From assembly GCA_009693785.1 (NCBI GenBank), contig SHWP01000004.1, positions 1 to 64,000 of the forward strand: 64,000 nucleotides of DNA, given 5' to 3'. The position numbers and the translations under genes are program-made. Source of the stretch: Rhodospirillaceae bacterium. GTDB lineage: Bacteria; Pseudomonadota; Alphaproteobacteria; Rhodospirillales; Rhodospirillaceae. A model generated the notes under the pieces. The model saw only the letters and a program-made list of their open reading frames with translations. It did no database searches and had not been told where the DNA came from. This document shows positions 9,701 to 17,055 of the stretch, one piece after another. How positions within the stretch are numbered: the stretch's first letter is position 1; each line of letters begins with the position of its first letter.

Positions 9701-9977
9701 TTTCGTGATTTTCCAGGACGTCGGCATTGAAGCCGAGTTGCGCACCGACTTGGCCCGCGAACTCAGTTCCGACCCCGCCAAGATCACGGCTCGCTTTGCT
9801 TCAGGCGGCACCACCTTCACCCAACTTGGCCAATCGCCCGATAAGAACATTTTCGGCGTGGGCATCAGCTTGGGCGTGCGCGACATCTTCACGGCGTTTA
9901 GTATTGACTACGACGCCGAGAAAAGCGGCGACTTTTTAGGCCACACCCTGGCTGCGACGTTCAGGTTCCGGTTCTAG
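6738..9977 (+). CDS. autotransporter outer-membrane protein (type Va)
   Basis: A 1079-residue self-secreting surface protein. A signal peptide (LTCLAATTALCLPVVLSQGALA, about residues 19-40) leads into a long passenger rich in Gly, Thr, Asn and Ser, as expected of a beta-helix; strand-like repeats such as GSGNDSF, GAGNDTV and GTGNHSV recur near residues 530-580. The last roughly 280 residues form the autotransporter beta-barrel (FWVQQLGSYGKRD onwards) and end in the terminal aromatic signature FRFRF. The start is TTG at 6738 with GGATGGGAG seven bases upstream; no ATG fits. Its stop and the convergent methyltransferase stop lie in one palindrome (TAGCCGCGGCTA, 9975-9986). Likely adhesin; ligand unknown. 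Confidence 0.88.
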   Translation: MVLRPFYTPYRGPIRPSLLTCLAATTALCLPVVLSQGALAGPVTISRSTNAALRTSTGDGQGPGNITIDGDGSITVSTGVPLTVDSDNDVSVNGTLHNDQKTAATGLLVNTNDSAGTGRTITTNITLGGLINVPGPDSSDTNSANNVGLRFSGTGTMKGSFTATAAGSQISVGGRDAIGIAIDSIIDGSVNAGSAVTLNNGGGFGIRSTRAVTGNFTIGGNISAAGQDSIGVLLGGGIGGALTFTSGVSTGSQAFFDQNNRRVEAVTGGPAFWISSGVGQGVLLEGNQFTSAREQTENVPTDTATDSIIAAEGTNFGALRISQNSAAGNGAITIGLRQNGDGDSLTMRGRVQTSTSRNGVATTAMVITGTSATQRTVLVGGIRNAGGNIDAVSSDATATGLTIGDFASVPYLINTGDFQVRAADSTESTIGAPGSGGGNAIGISVAATSVFNSLINTGTFSVDARGKTFSASALIDNSGTLTYFENTGTYQAAIRAGSTGRAFAADLSRSQRNIDFRNSGTLRGDVTFGSGNDSFLSTGGTVTGNYSFGAGNDTVTIRKTTFIGDIDLGTGNHSVVIDTQSKFTGGIARGAGTNNVTISNSDIVITGGRRIDATTASITGTSTLDIAIDGQNAARPLIEATGRIVIDPTVKLTTRLVGLVTRSSTVTIISAGDLQLGIPIGQLATASTSYIYGFQYRIAPTNRNQLLLDVTRRTATQLGLGPNMGTTYESSLAALATDSELFTEIADTTTKVAFETAVQQLMPDASDAALYSALRTQNLAYGVIRNRLGSIPRTTGPSTGTDYSSFWVQQLGSYGKRDAEAEQPGYTMYTVGIATGADAQFTQSLKGGMSISQVWSLPDEKTTNDRPMRISSTQVDLYGRHQTGRSFTQAIFGGSYDTYRAERRVVIGGLTREPKGNWKGYHMGGAIDTGTQIRLSDLRLTPYLRGSYMRTRENAYTETAGGNGVNLAYDARTQDSMRAGAGLVAQQRFVIFQDVGIEAELRTDLARELSSDPAKITARFASGGTTFTQLGQSPDKNIFGVGISLGVRDIFTAFSIDYDAEKSGDFLGHTLAATFRFRF

Positions 9978-9983
9978 CCGCGG

Positions 9984-11207
9984 CTACTTCACCGCGCCGA
10001 ACACATACCAACCCTTGCCGTTATAGCTGCCAGGCCCGATAGCCTTGGCAACGGTGCGCACCTCGTGCTCATGGCGGCCGGTCAGCCCCGACCATGACGG
10101 ATAGCTGCCGGGCGGAATCAACGCTGGCGCGCTGCCATCAACGATGTTGGAGCGTTCAAAGCCCGCAGCGACAAGTTCTTCGGTCATGTCCATGCGGTGT
10201 AACTTCGACCAGAACGGTTCGTTGTTATACCAAGCATCCCAATCGCGCAGGAACTGATCGAACAGTTTTGTGTCTGGCGTGAAATTGGGCTGCTCGAAGT
10301 GCGTTGTCACACCGCCCGGATTGAGAACGGCATGGATACGCCTGAAGCCTTCACGCAGTGCCTGCGCCGAGGTCTCATGCCAGACCATGGTCGTATGGAC
10401 CCAATCGAAGGTGCCATGCACGGCGGGGTCGAGTGACTCGATGGTGGCTTGCACAAACCGCACACTGCCGTAGCCCATGGCCTGCGCACGCGCATGGCCA
10501 TAGCGCATGAGCGGCTCCGATGCATCCATCGCCACCACTTCGGCATCGGGAAAAGCCTCCGCTAGGGGCAGGGTGTTGGACCCATGACCCGCACCGAGGT
10601 CGAGAATCCGTTTGGGTTTGAAATTGGGGAAGCGTTCGCCAATCCATTTCACCGCCGCCCGCCCGCCGCCTTCGCCCGCTGGTCCCAACGAGCCCATACC
10701 CACGGGCCATAGCCCGACTTCGTAGGCCACGCCCACCGTGACATCGTCCGCCCCAAACTGTTGAAAGTATCCGCCCGGCGCGCAGTGGTTCTCGACTTGG
10801 GTCAAGTATTCAGGCGGGGTTAATTCAGGATCGAGTGACAAAGTATTCTTCCCGGCATTGAGCGCTGCGGCGCGCGCGTTGACTTGCGGCATACGGCGCA
10901 CAGCGATGTCGAGGGCAATTTGTTTGGCGACCTCTTGGTTGTTGCGCCGCAGCGCTGCCCAGGTTTGATAAAACGGATGGGCCAGCATGGCGTCGCGAAT
11001 ATCGGTGGCCGATTGAGGCGCTGGCGAGGCGGGCTGCACATCATTCTCATAGGCCAGGCGCACGCCAGGCGAGAGTTGCGTATTTACAAAGGCTGAAATG
11101 CTGGAGGTGAAGTTCATGCGGGCGGCTTCGTCGTGATCGACGGACGGCAGCACCGCATGGAGGTGCGCTTTGTTGAAAGTCGGCGGCAGCGGCGTGATGC
11201 GGGCCAT
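9984..11207 (-). CDS. class I SAM-dependent methyltransferase
   Basis: A 407-residue protein whose C-terminal half is a Rossmann-fold methyltransferase: motif I ILDLGAGHGSNTL, the acidic motif EVVAMDASEPLMRYG, and HAVLNPGGVTTHFEQ after motif III. The N-terminal 180 residues are a helical region without a motif I know, and the C-terminus (SGLTGRHEHEVRTVAKAIG) resembles no named substrate-binding domain. The substrate is unknown. It begins immediately after the stop of the disrupted copper-chaperone gene (TAA then ATG, no gap), so the two were an operon; whether the stop upstream affects its expression is open. Confidence 0.82.
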   Translation of the reverse strand: MARITPLPPTFNKAHLHAVLPSVDHDEAARMNFTSSISAFVNTQLSPGVRLAYENDVQPASPAPQSATDIRDAMLAHPFYQTWAALRRNNQEVAKQIALDIAVRRMPQVNARAAALNAGKNTLSLDPELTPPEYLTQVENHCAPGGYFQQFGADDVTVGVAYEVGLWPVGMGSLGPAGEGGGRAAVKWIGERFPNFKPKRILDLGAGHGSNTLPLAEAFPDAEVVAMDASEPLMRYGHARAQAMGYGSVRFVQATIESLDPAVHGTFDWVHTTMVWHETSAQALREGFRRIHAVLNPGGVTTHFEQPNFTPDTKLFDQFLRDWDAWYNNEPFWSKLHRMDMTEELVAAGFERSNIVDGSAPALIPPGSYPSWSGLTGRHEHEVRTVAKAIGPGSYNGKGWYVFGAVK

Positions 11208-11678
11208 TTATTTGTCCATGTTGCCAAGTATTTGATTCGTCACTTCTGCTTCTGCTTCTGCTTCTGCTTCAACTTTACCGGCTTTCTCGAACCGCAAGTC
11301 GATGGGAATCTTGATACCGGGCTTCAACGGCTGGGTGAGGCCCATGAGTTTCCAATGGTACTCGCTCGCGGTCAATTTGACGGCCCGGTGCGCCTTCACA
11401 TTCATCGAGGGCACCACCTGCGCCACCATGTTGTATCCCTTCGGGACGAAGTGCTCAATGACAATGCGCTCGGCCCAAGCTGAACTGGCCCCCAATAACC
11501 GGTCATCGGTATCTGTAAGATTTACGGCCTCAAAATACACTGTGGTCGTCTTGCCGCCCTCGGCTGGCAGCCGCGCCCAGGCATCACGAATCTCGATCTA
11601 GACGGTTTGGGCCTGCCCCGACGCCATGGCAAAGCCCACACAGAACAAGGCGATCAAGGCTGCGACGCGTCTCATCAT
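11208..11678 (-). pseudogene. PCu(A)C-family copper chaperone with internal stop
   Basis: From ATG 11678 (GGAGG Shine-Dalgarno) the frame encodes a signal peptide (RRVAALIALFCVGFAMASGQAQ), then a TAG at 11600-11598 as codon 27, then an uninterrupted PCuAC domain: IEIRDAWARLPAEGG, LLGASSAWAERIVIEH, KLMGLTQPLKPG, FEKAGKVE. In this family the periplasmic domain carries copper to cytochrome oxidase. Here the usual His/Met copper ligand set is only partly kept (HF at the HEM/HE site, YHWKLMG). After the domain comes an EAEAEAEAE tract made by a 6-bp microsatellite. The stop makes it a pseudogene unless the base is an error; a short product from TTG/GTG restarts lacks a signal peptide. Confidence 0.72.
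11243..11270. repeat. hexanucleotide microsatellite (CTTCTG)n
   Basis: Four full copies of CTTCTG plus CTTC. On the minus strand it encodes alternating Glu-Ala in the tail of the PCuAC pseudogene; slippage here would change length in steps of two residues without shifting frame. Confidence 0.9.
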
Positions 11679-11797
11679 GGAACCTCCGTGGGAGCGCAGT
11701 TTAAACCTGCGCCGTGTCCGCTCCAAGGCCTAACCAAGTCTATATTGGTACGGCCAACAAGAAACGCTAGTCTGTCACGCCATTTAGGAGACCGGTT

Positions 11798-12370
11798 ATG
11801 CAACCCGACACGCCCATCGCGCGAGTGCCTCGCGCTGCCCTGCCCGCCCATATGCAAGCCTCGTGGGATGGGGCGCTCAAGCTGCATGGCGATACCACTT
11901 TTGTGGAAGTATTCGGCCATGCGCCGCATATCTACGATTGGTATTTGAACGATTTTTATAAGAAGGTTTTTTATTCGGGACGCATCGGCACAAAGATTGT
12001 CGAACTGATCCGCCTGCGGCTGGCCAACATCCATGGCTGTGCCTTTTGCAATCGCTCCGACACCATTGCAGCCTTGAATGCAGGCGTACCCGAGGCACAA
12101 ATCGATGCCCTGGCCGACTATGAGCGCGGGCCCTTCAGCGAGAAGGAAAAGGCGGCCCTAGCGCTTGCCGACGTGATGGTGCTGACCAACCCCAAGGGCC
12201 ACATCACCAAGACGCTGTACGCCCGTGTCAAACAGCACTTTACAGATGGCGAGATGGTGGAACTGGGCGTGATCATGGCGGTGCTGTGCGGCATGGCCAA
12301 AATGATCTTTGCCTATGACCTGGTCGAGAAAATGGACAGCTGCCCCTTTTTGCCGCTGGCGGCGGAGTAA
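11798..12370 (+). CDS. carboxymuconolactone decarboxylase/AhpD-like family protein
   Basis: A 190-residue all-helical protein of the CMD/AhpD superfamily. The signature is the Cys-x-x-Cys motif with its following His-like position, here IHGCAFCNRSDTIAALNAG, in the usual place; this pair is the redox or proton-shuttle centre in alkylhydroperoxidase-like members. FSEKEKAALALADVMV and VIMAVLCGMAKMI are conserved helices of the fold. AGGAGA lies nine bases upstream of ATG. It is monocistronic and divergent from the copper-chaperone pseudogene. Whether it is a peroxidase, a lactone decarboxylase or neither cannot be read. Confidence 0.85.
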   Translation: MQPDTPIARVPRAALPAHMQASWDGALKLHGDTTFVEVFGHAPHIYDWYLNDFYKKVFYSGRIGTKIVELIRLRLANIHGCAFCNRSDTIAALNAGVPEAQIDALADYERGPFSEKEKAALALADVMVLTNPKGHITKTLYARVKQHFTDGEMVELGVIMAVLCGMAKMIFAYDLVEKMDSCPFLPLAAE

Positions 12371-12379
12371 CCTGAACTG

Positions 12380-12457
12380 CCTGTTCCACCTGTTATAACA
12401 GGGTTTTTAACAGGCCGATGGCGGCCATGCTGCGGTCAGCCTATACTGCTGCGGTAT
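12380..12457 (+). repeat. structured dispersed repeat, copy 1
   Basis: Between two convergent genes lies CCTGTT (12380-12385), CCTGTT (12389-12394), AACAGG (12397-12402) and AACAGG (12409-12414), then after 28 bases a palindrome ATACTGC-T-GCGGTAT (12443-12457). The same order of elements, with compensating changes, recurs at 51374-51431. No coding content. Confidence 0.75.
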
Positions 12458-12471
12458 AATCGCTTGAACCC

Positions 12472-13308
12472 TCAGGCTTGCTGCGCAATTCCGAGCGGCG
12501 TGTATTTGATGGTTGGGAAGACCTGACCAATGGACGTCTGGCCCATGCGCTTGACCAGCAACTCAGACAACACTTGGCGGTAGTCGGTGGTGACGTGCAA
12601 GTCGCCACCGCTGAGTTGTGTGTGCGCGAGGCCCGGCCATTGGCCGTAAATTTTTCCACCGTTGATACCAGCGCCCAGCGCCAGCACGCACGAGGCCTCG
12701 CCATGATCGGTGCCCGCGTTGGAGTTTTCCTCCACACGGCGGCCGAATTCGGTCATGACCACCACCGTCACGCGCTTCATGATATCGCCAAGATCATCGG
12801 TGAAGGCAAATAACGAATTGGAAAGTTCACTCACTGCGTTGGTGAAGAGTTGCGGGATGTTTTGGTGCGTGTCCCAAACGCCCCGATAGTCAACGACGGC
12901 AACCTCCACGCCGAGATCGAGTTGCACAACCCGCGCTAGTGATTTCAAAGCCTCGGACAAAGGACCAAAAGTATAATTTCCGTTGGCCGTGCTGCGGGGC
13001 GGCAGGGCTGCGGATCGTTGACGGATCGTGGTAATCAGATCGAGCGTGAGGCGCGCCGATTGGGCCGAGGCCGCATTGCCGCCGTTCAACGCCGCGATCA
13101 ACTGGGCACGCTGGGGGAACACAGTCAAAGGCAAGGATTCGAGGCTGCCCGTGGGGATTACCCCAGCCATGCCAGTCAGCGCTGAGTCCCCTGTGCTGAT
13201 ATCAGCCGTGGCGGCAAAGGTGCTCAGCGACGCGCCTTGCGTTTTCAAGTGGCGCGTGAGCCAGCCGTTGACGGGTACAGGCTCGTTGCTGGCGATGCCC
13301 TTGTCGAT
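12472..13308 (-). pseudogene. DUF1501 protein, N-terminally truncated remnant
   Basis: About 279 codons of the C-terminal part of a DUF1501 protein (alkaline-phosphatase-like fold): IDKGIASNEPVPVNGWLTRHLK, HQNIPQLFTNAVSEL, VTVVVMTEFGRRVEENSNAGTDHGEA (motif cited in part) and GLAHTQLSGGDLHVTTDYRQVL. DUF1501 proteins are normally over 400 residues with a Tat signal; here everything before the GWLxRH region is missing and a TAG (13311-13309) bounds the frame upstream. A DUF1800 fragment abuts it directly, so a deletion appears to have fused the two neighbours. An internal ATG (13248) could still give a 258-residue cytoplasmic product. Confidence 0.75.
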
Positions 13309-13313
13309 CTATG

Positions 13314-13472
13314 CACCACATGTTTGATTTGATTGGGCGCGTCGGCATATTTGTTCCAGGCCTCGACCGCGCGCGCCACGACGGTGGGCGGCGGTGTGGC
13401 GCCAAAAATGCGCTGAACAAGCTTTGTGCACACAAAAGGCGCCGTGGCCGAGTGCCGCGTAATCAGAAGACT
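13314..13472 (-). pseudogene. DUF1800 protein, C-terminal fragment
   Basis: About 53 codons in a different frame from the DUF1501 remnant: LLITRHSATAPFVCTKLVQR then FGATPPPTVVARAVEAW. This matches the conserved HPATARFVxxKLxRRF...PPPxLVxR region near the C-terminus of DUF1800 proteins, which are usually encoded just upstream of DUF1501. Nothing DUF1800-like lies before it; a REP-like repeat begins 20 bases upstream. It is a decayed remnant, not a gene. Confidence 0.7.
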
Positions 13473-13495
13473 GAGGGTTACTAACTCAATTGTCG

Positions 13496-13577
13496 TTCTG
13501 GGGCTTGTCCCCAGAACCCAGGGCGTCAATTCCTGCTGGTGACATCGGCTCTGGGCCCTGGGAACACGTCCCAGGGC
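13496..13577. repeat. REP-like pair of palindromes
   Basis: TTCTGGGG-CTTGT-CCCCAGAA (13496-13516) and GCCCTGGGA-ACACG-TCCCAGGGC (13555-13577) form two stable hairpins 38 bases apart. They belong to the CCTGGG type of dispersed palindrome (compare 27291). They separate the decayed DUF1800 fragment from the thioredoxin-fold gene and may mark the deletion edge. Confidence 0.8.
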
Positions 13578-13608
13578 GACAAGACCAGAGTGAAACTCTG
13601 CTCTCCGC

Positions 13609-14862
13609 CTAAACCCCTTCAGCCAGCAACCCATCGATCAGCTTGTTGAACTCTTTCTTGAATTCCTCGTGGTGCACGCCCGTGGCGGGACCGGGGAAGC
13701 TGGTGTGGATTTGCCGCACTTGGCCCTTGCGGTCGACCACGATCATGGTGGGGTACACCAGCACCGCGTTAATCATCGGCAGGGTTTTGCTGGCCGCGGC
13801 CTTATCCGACGTGCCCGCGATCAACATGGGGTAGTCGATGCCATAGCGCTTTTGAAAATTGCGGCAGGCGGCGGCGGCCTTAGCGAACTCGGGCGAGTAT
13901 TCGTACATCAACGCGATGCCTTCCAAGCCGCGTTCGCGATTCTCGCGAATGAAGGGCGCGATGTATGCGGCTTCGTCGTGGCAGGTGGGGCACCAACTGC
14001 CGCCGATGGTGATGATGGTCACCTTGCCCTTGAAGCGTTCATCGGCCAGCGTGACGGGCTTGCCGTTTAAATCGGGGAACGAAAATTCAAACTTGTCGTA
14101 GCCGGGGTTAAGATACGTAAGCTTGGTGGGGTCGGGCAACGCGGCTTGGGCATCACGCACCGCAGAGAAGTCCGCGGTGCTAAAACCAACCAGCGTGTAG
14201 GTCTGGCCCTTGAGGCTGCCGTCGGGCTGTAACGTGCCCTTCCACAGCGAGCCGGTGCCGCCATCGAAGACGGACATGGAAAACGCGTTGCCGCGCACTT
14301 CGCCCGCAAGCCAGCGTGAGTCGGCGTTGATGTACATCACCGCGCCATGAATGTCGCTGCCGGTTTGCGTGAACTCACCGATGCCCGGGCGCGTGGTGCC
14401 GTCGGGCATTGGCATGGTCAGGGCCCAGCGCCCGCCCAGCTTTGCAAACTCCTTGGCAGCATCGGCATTAAAGCGATGCGACTGCCCCAAGCGGCCGGTG
14501 ATTGGTATGTCCGAGACGCCAGAGACGCGGTTGAGTACGATTTTGCCCGTCACCGCGCCATCGGCGCCAACAGTGGCCTCTAATTTCGAGGCGTAAGATG
14601 GAAATTCGATACTCAACGTATCACCGTTCACGCGCACAATTTCGGCTTGCATGCGCTCGGGGCCATTGACGTAAGCCGCGACCCACTCTCCGCCCTGGGC
14701 ATTGCCCTTTTTCTCAAGCTTCAAATTGAACGGCAACTCGCCAATCGGCGTGGCGATGGCCAGCCGGTAATCACCGGCTTTCACGTTATCGGCGGCAAAA
14801 GTGGTAGATGTTGCGGCGGCGGTCATGATTGCGGTGCTGAGAATGAGAAAGGACATGCGCAT
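13609..14862 (-). CDS. exported TlpA-like thiol-disulfide oxidoreductase with N-terminal extension
   Basis: A 417-residue exported protein. A signal peptide (MSFLILSTAIMTAAATSTTFA) leads to about 230 residues of beta-rich sequence with WLAGEVRGN and a TxSG-like repeat, then a thioredoxin fold from about residue 270 with the active site GGSWCPTCHDEA and the cis-Pro region VYPTMIVVDRKGQ. TlpA/ResA relatives reduce periplasmic disulfides or deliver electrons to cytochrome maturation; the N-terminal part resembles the DUF-type extension seen in Bacteroidetes-like redoxins. The upstream frame to 14961 is excluded because GGGAG precedes ATG 14862 and the signal peptide begins there. Monocistronic. 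Confidence 0.82.
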   Translation of the reverse strand: MRMSFLILSTAIMTAAATSTTFAADNVKAGDYRLAIATPIGELPFNLKLEKKGNAQGGEWVAAYVNGPERMQAEIVRVNGDTLSIEFPSYASKLEATVGADGAVTGKIVLNRVSGVSDIPITGRLGQSHRFNADAAKEFAKLGGRWALTMPMPDGTTRPGIGEFTQTGSDIHGAVMYINADSRWLAGEVRGNAFSMSVFDGGTGSLWKGTLQPDGSLKGQTYTLVGFSTADFSAVRDAQAALPDPTKLTYLNPGYDKFEFSFPDLNGKPVTLADERFKGKVTIITIGGSWCPTCHDEAAYIAPFIRENRERGLEGIALMYEYSPEFAKAAAACRNFQKRYGIDYPMLIAGTSDKAAASKTLPMINAVLVYPTMIVVDRKGQVRQIHTSFPGPATGVHHEEFKKEFNKLIDGLLAEGV

Positions 14863-15019
14863 GGCGGAACTCCCAGGTTGGGCGGTCGCTGGACTAACAA
14901 GCCTATCATACGCGCGTATCTCAGGGCCAAGGAAGGGGCGGAAATTGCGAAATAGCGCCATGACGTTGGAAATATCTTTCCGGGCAACGCTTGCGGCGAG
15001 TGTTTTCTCCTACCCTATT

Positions 15020-15772
15020 CTAGTCCTCATCTGCGACTTTTGCCGGAGCCTGGCGCATCGACAGCGCCACGAAGATGATCAAGATCACCGCCAGCACCGC
15101 CGACGAGCCGATGGTGCCAAAATCAAGCCCGCCTTTATCTAGCGGTTTGGACAGAACATCGCCCATGGTGGCACCGAAGGGCCGGGTGAGAACGAAGGCA
15201 GCCCAAAACAACAACACCTTCGACAAGGATGTGAAATTGTGCGCGGCAAGGACCACGGCCAGCAACCCCGCGATCAGCAGCGCGCCACCGGCAAAGCCGA
15301 GCCCTGAATCATCGGCCAGAAAATCGCCCAAGGCGGTGCCCAAGGTGTTGGAGACCAAGATCGCCGTCCAATAGAAGCACTCGACTTTCAACGTGGTGAT
15401 GGTCTCGACGTTCATGGAGCCCGCGACCAAACGCCAGGTCAAAAGCACCGCCGCTAACAGACACACCAGGATGATGCTGCCGTTCATGTAGCCGAGCTCG
15501 AGCGTGCGATCCATGTAGTCGGACATGGTCGTGCCCGCCGTGCTGGTGGTCAGGATCACAGTCCAATACATGAAGGGATGAAAGCCCTTGGCCCGCAACT
15601 GCGCGACCAGGCTGACCAAAAAACACCCGATCAAGATCAGCGAGCTTGCGGCATAGCCCACGTCCATGGTCATGGAGAGCAAATCGCCCGCGGTTTCGCC
15701 AAGGGTTGTAGCGCAAATTTTCATGACCCAAAAATAAAACGTGATCTGCGGGAGCTTGCTGCCGGCGGCCAT
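15020..15772 (-). CDS. COG4705-type membrane-anchored protein
   Basis: A 250-residue membrane protein with about eight segments built from four internal repeats, each opening with a Thr/Gly/Asp motif: TTLGETAGDLLS, TSTAGTTMSDYMD, SNTLGTALGDFL and TRPFGATMGDVLS. That four-fold pattern is characteristic of the uncharacterised COG4705 family. Start chosen at ATG 15772 (AAGCTCCCGCAGATC-coded KLPQI follows), since the upstream frame overlaps the PAP2 gene. It follows the PAP2 phosphatase gene by 52 bases on the same strand. The repeated acidic motif could bind a metal or manganese, which is inference. Confidence 0.82.
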   Translation of the reverse strand: MAAGSKLPQITFYFWVMKICATTLGETAGDLLSMTMDVGYAASSLILIGCFLVSLVAQLRAKGFHPFMYWTVILTTSTAGTTMSDYMDRTLELGYMNGSIILVCLLAAVLLTWRLVAGSMNVETITTLKVECFYWTAILVSNTLGTALGDFLADDSGLGFAGGALLIAGLLAVVLAAHNFTSLSKVLLFWAAFVLTRPFGATMGDVLSKPLDKGGLDFGTIGSSAVLAVILIIFVALSMRQAPAKVADED

Positions 15773-15824
15773 GGGAACTTTCAAAGTTGCGGGTGAATGA
15801 ACGCACAGATTCGGAGAACAGTAC

Positions 15825-16373
15825 CTAGAAATTAATTCGCCCCGCCAGTCCGACCGAGCGCCTTGAGCCATCGCTCCAGGGTGCGATCCGAACGCCCCGG
15901 TCGTGGGCGCTGATAAGGGTATAGGCGGCAGTCTCGGCGATGAGCGTTGATGCAATGACATCACGCCAATGGTGCGCCTTGGCATCGACGCGACTCACGC
16001 CCACGGCAGCAGCCAACACCGAGGCCGGGAACCCCAGTTGCCAGCCATAGCGTTGATGAATGTATCCCGCACCCAGGAACGCCGCCGAGGTATGCCCTGA
16101 TGGGAACGAGTGTTTGCCACCATTGGGCCGACGTTTGTTGACGGCATATTTCAACGCCATGGTAAGGCCCATGGTGACAGCCCCATCGATCGCGAACTGC
16201 TTGAGGCCCTCGCGGTCGCCCTTCCCGAGCGATAAGCCAACCGCTGCGGCGGGCAAGGCGTAGCGAAAGACATCGCCATAGGACTTGAACGTATCGCTGC
16301 GCGCCATCGCTGGTGGTGTGATTCCGAAAATGGCGGCAGTTGCGGCGATCAAGCCGCCAAAGACAACGCGCAT
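15825..16373 (-). CDS. PAP2 superfamily phosphatase
   Basis: A 182-residue exported or membrane-anchored phosphatase with an N-terminal hydrophobic segment (FGGLIAATAAIFGITPPAMA). All three PAP2 motifs are present: KRRPNGGK (KxxxxxxRP), FPSGHTSAAF (PSGH) and SRVDAKAHHWRDV (SRxxxxxHxxxD), with the nucleophile-activating histidines intact. The family removes phosphate from lipid phosphates such as phosphatidic acid or undecaprenyl diphosphate; a role in envelope lipid-carrier recycling fits the glycan genes nearby but is inference. It is followed by the COG4705 gene. Confidence 0.87.
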   Translation of the reverse strand: MRVVFGGLIAATAAIFGITPPAMARSDTFKSYGDVFRYALPAAAVGLSLGKGDREGLKQFAIDGAVTMGLTMALKYAVNKRRPNGGKHSFPSGHTSAAFLGAGYIHQRYGWQLGFPASVLAAAVGVSRVDAKAHHWRDVIASTLIAETAAYTLISAHDRGVRIAPWSDGSRRSVGLAGRINF

Positions 16374-16536
16374 GGCTCGCTCCCCGAGTGCACTATTGGG
16401 CGTATCATATGTGTAATTGAGGGCCTATCGATAGGGGTTTGCGATGCCTGGGCCACGATGATCGGCCGAATGTTGCCTATTCGCATTGGGCCCAGTACAA
16501 ACCCCTACAGCAGTCAAACAAACAACGGGTCGTCTC

Positions 16537-17055
16537 ATGAAACTATGGTTGATCGGTGCGGGTGTCATTGCGGTGCTCGCGGTAATAGGGGTTTTCGTAA
16601 TGGGCAATACAAAAGCATCGGCGCAAGGGCAAACACCGCCCCAACTCACGCAGGCCGATTGGCTGGCAATGCAGAAGAAATATTTGGATGAAAACGCCAA
16701 GAAGCCCGAGTGGAAATCCACAAAGTCCGGTTTGCAGTACCGCACGCTCAAGGCCGTGAATGCCGCGCCCAAGCCCGCTCCCGGCAGCGAAGTCACCGTG
16801 CAGTACGAAGGCAAGCTGATCGACGGTCAGGTGTTCGATAGTTCGTACGCGCGCAACGAACCCATCAGCTTTCCGCTGGATGGCGTGATCATGGGTTGGC
16901 AAGAAGGCGTGCCAATGATGCGCATTAGCGAGACGTGGGAGTTTTTAATTCCCGCCAACCTGGCCTACGGCGATCGCGCCACGGGCCCGATCCCGCCCGG
17001 CTCGGCGCTGATTTTCAAGATTGAGTTGCTGAACGCGAAGCCGCTGGCCAAATAG
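16537..17055 (+). CDS. FKBP-type peptidyl-prolyl isomerase, membrane-anchored
   Basis: A 172-residue protein with an N-terminal hydrophobic anchor or signal (LWLIGAGVIAVLAVIGVFVMG) and a C-terminal FKBP domain: VTVQYEGKLIDGQVFDSS, GVIMGWQEGVPMM, LAYGDRATGPIPPGSALIF. These carry the conserved aromatic and Asp residues of the active pocket (Y, F, D, W). It should speed cis-trans proline isomerisation of proteins in the periplasm. The longer frame to 16486 is less likely because the hydrophobic signal starts at ATG 16537. Its last 41 bases overlap the 3' end of the convergent ligase gene. Confidence 0.9.
   Translation: MKLWLIGAGVIAVLAVIGVFVMGNTKASAQGQTPPQLTQADWLAMQKKYLDENAKKPEWKSTKSGLQYRTLKAVNAAPKPAPGSEVTVQYEGKLIDGQVFDSSYARNEPISFPLDGVIMGWQEGVPMMRISETWEFLIPANLAYGDRATGPIPPGSALIFKIELLNAKPLAK

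Noticed and set aside
13245-13634. A 129-codon frame as a full gene
   Set aside because: Its first 54 codons come from a REP-like palindrome region and are not protein-like; only the DUF1800-type middle is real.
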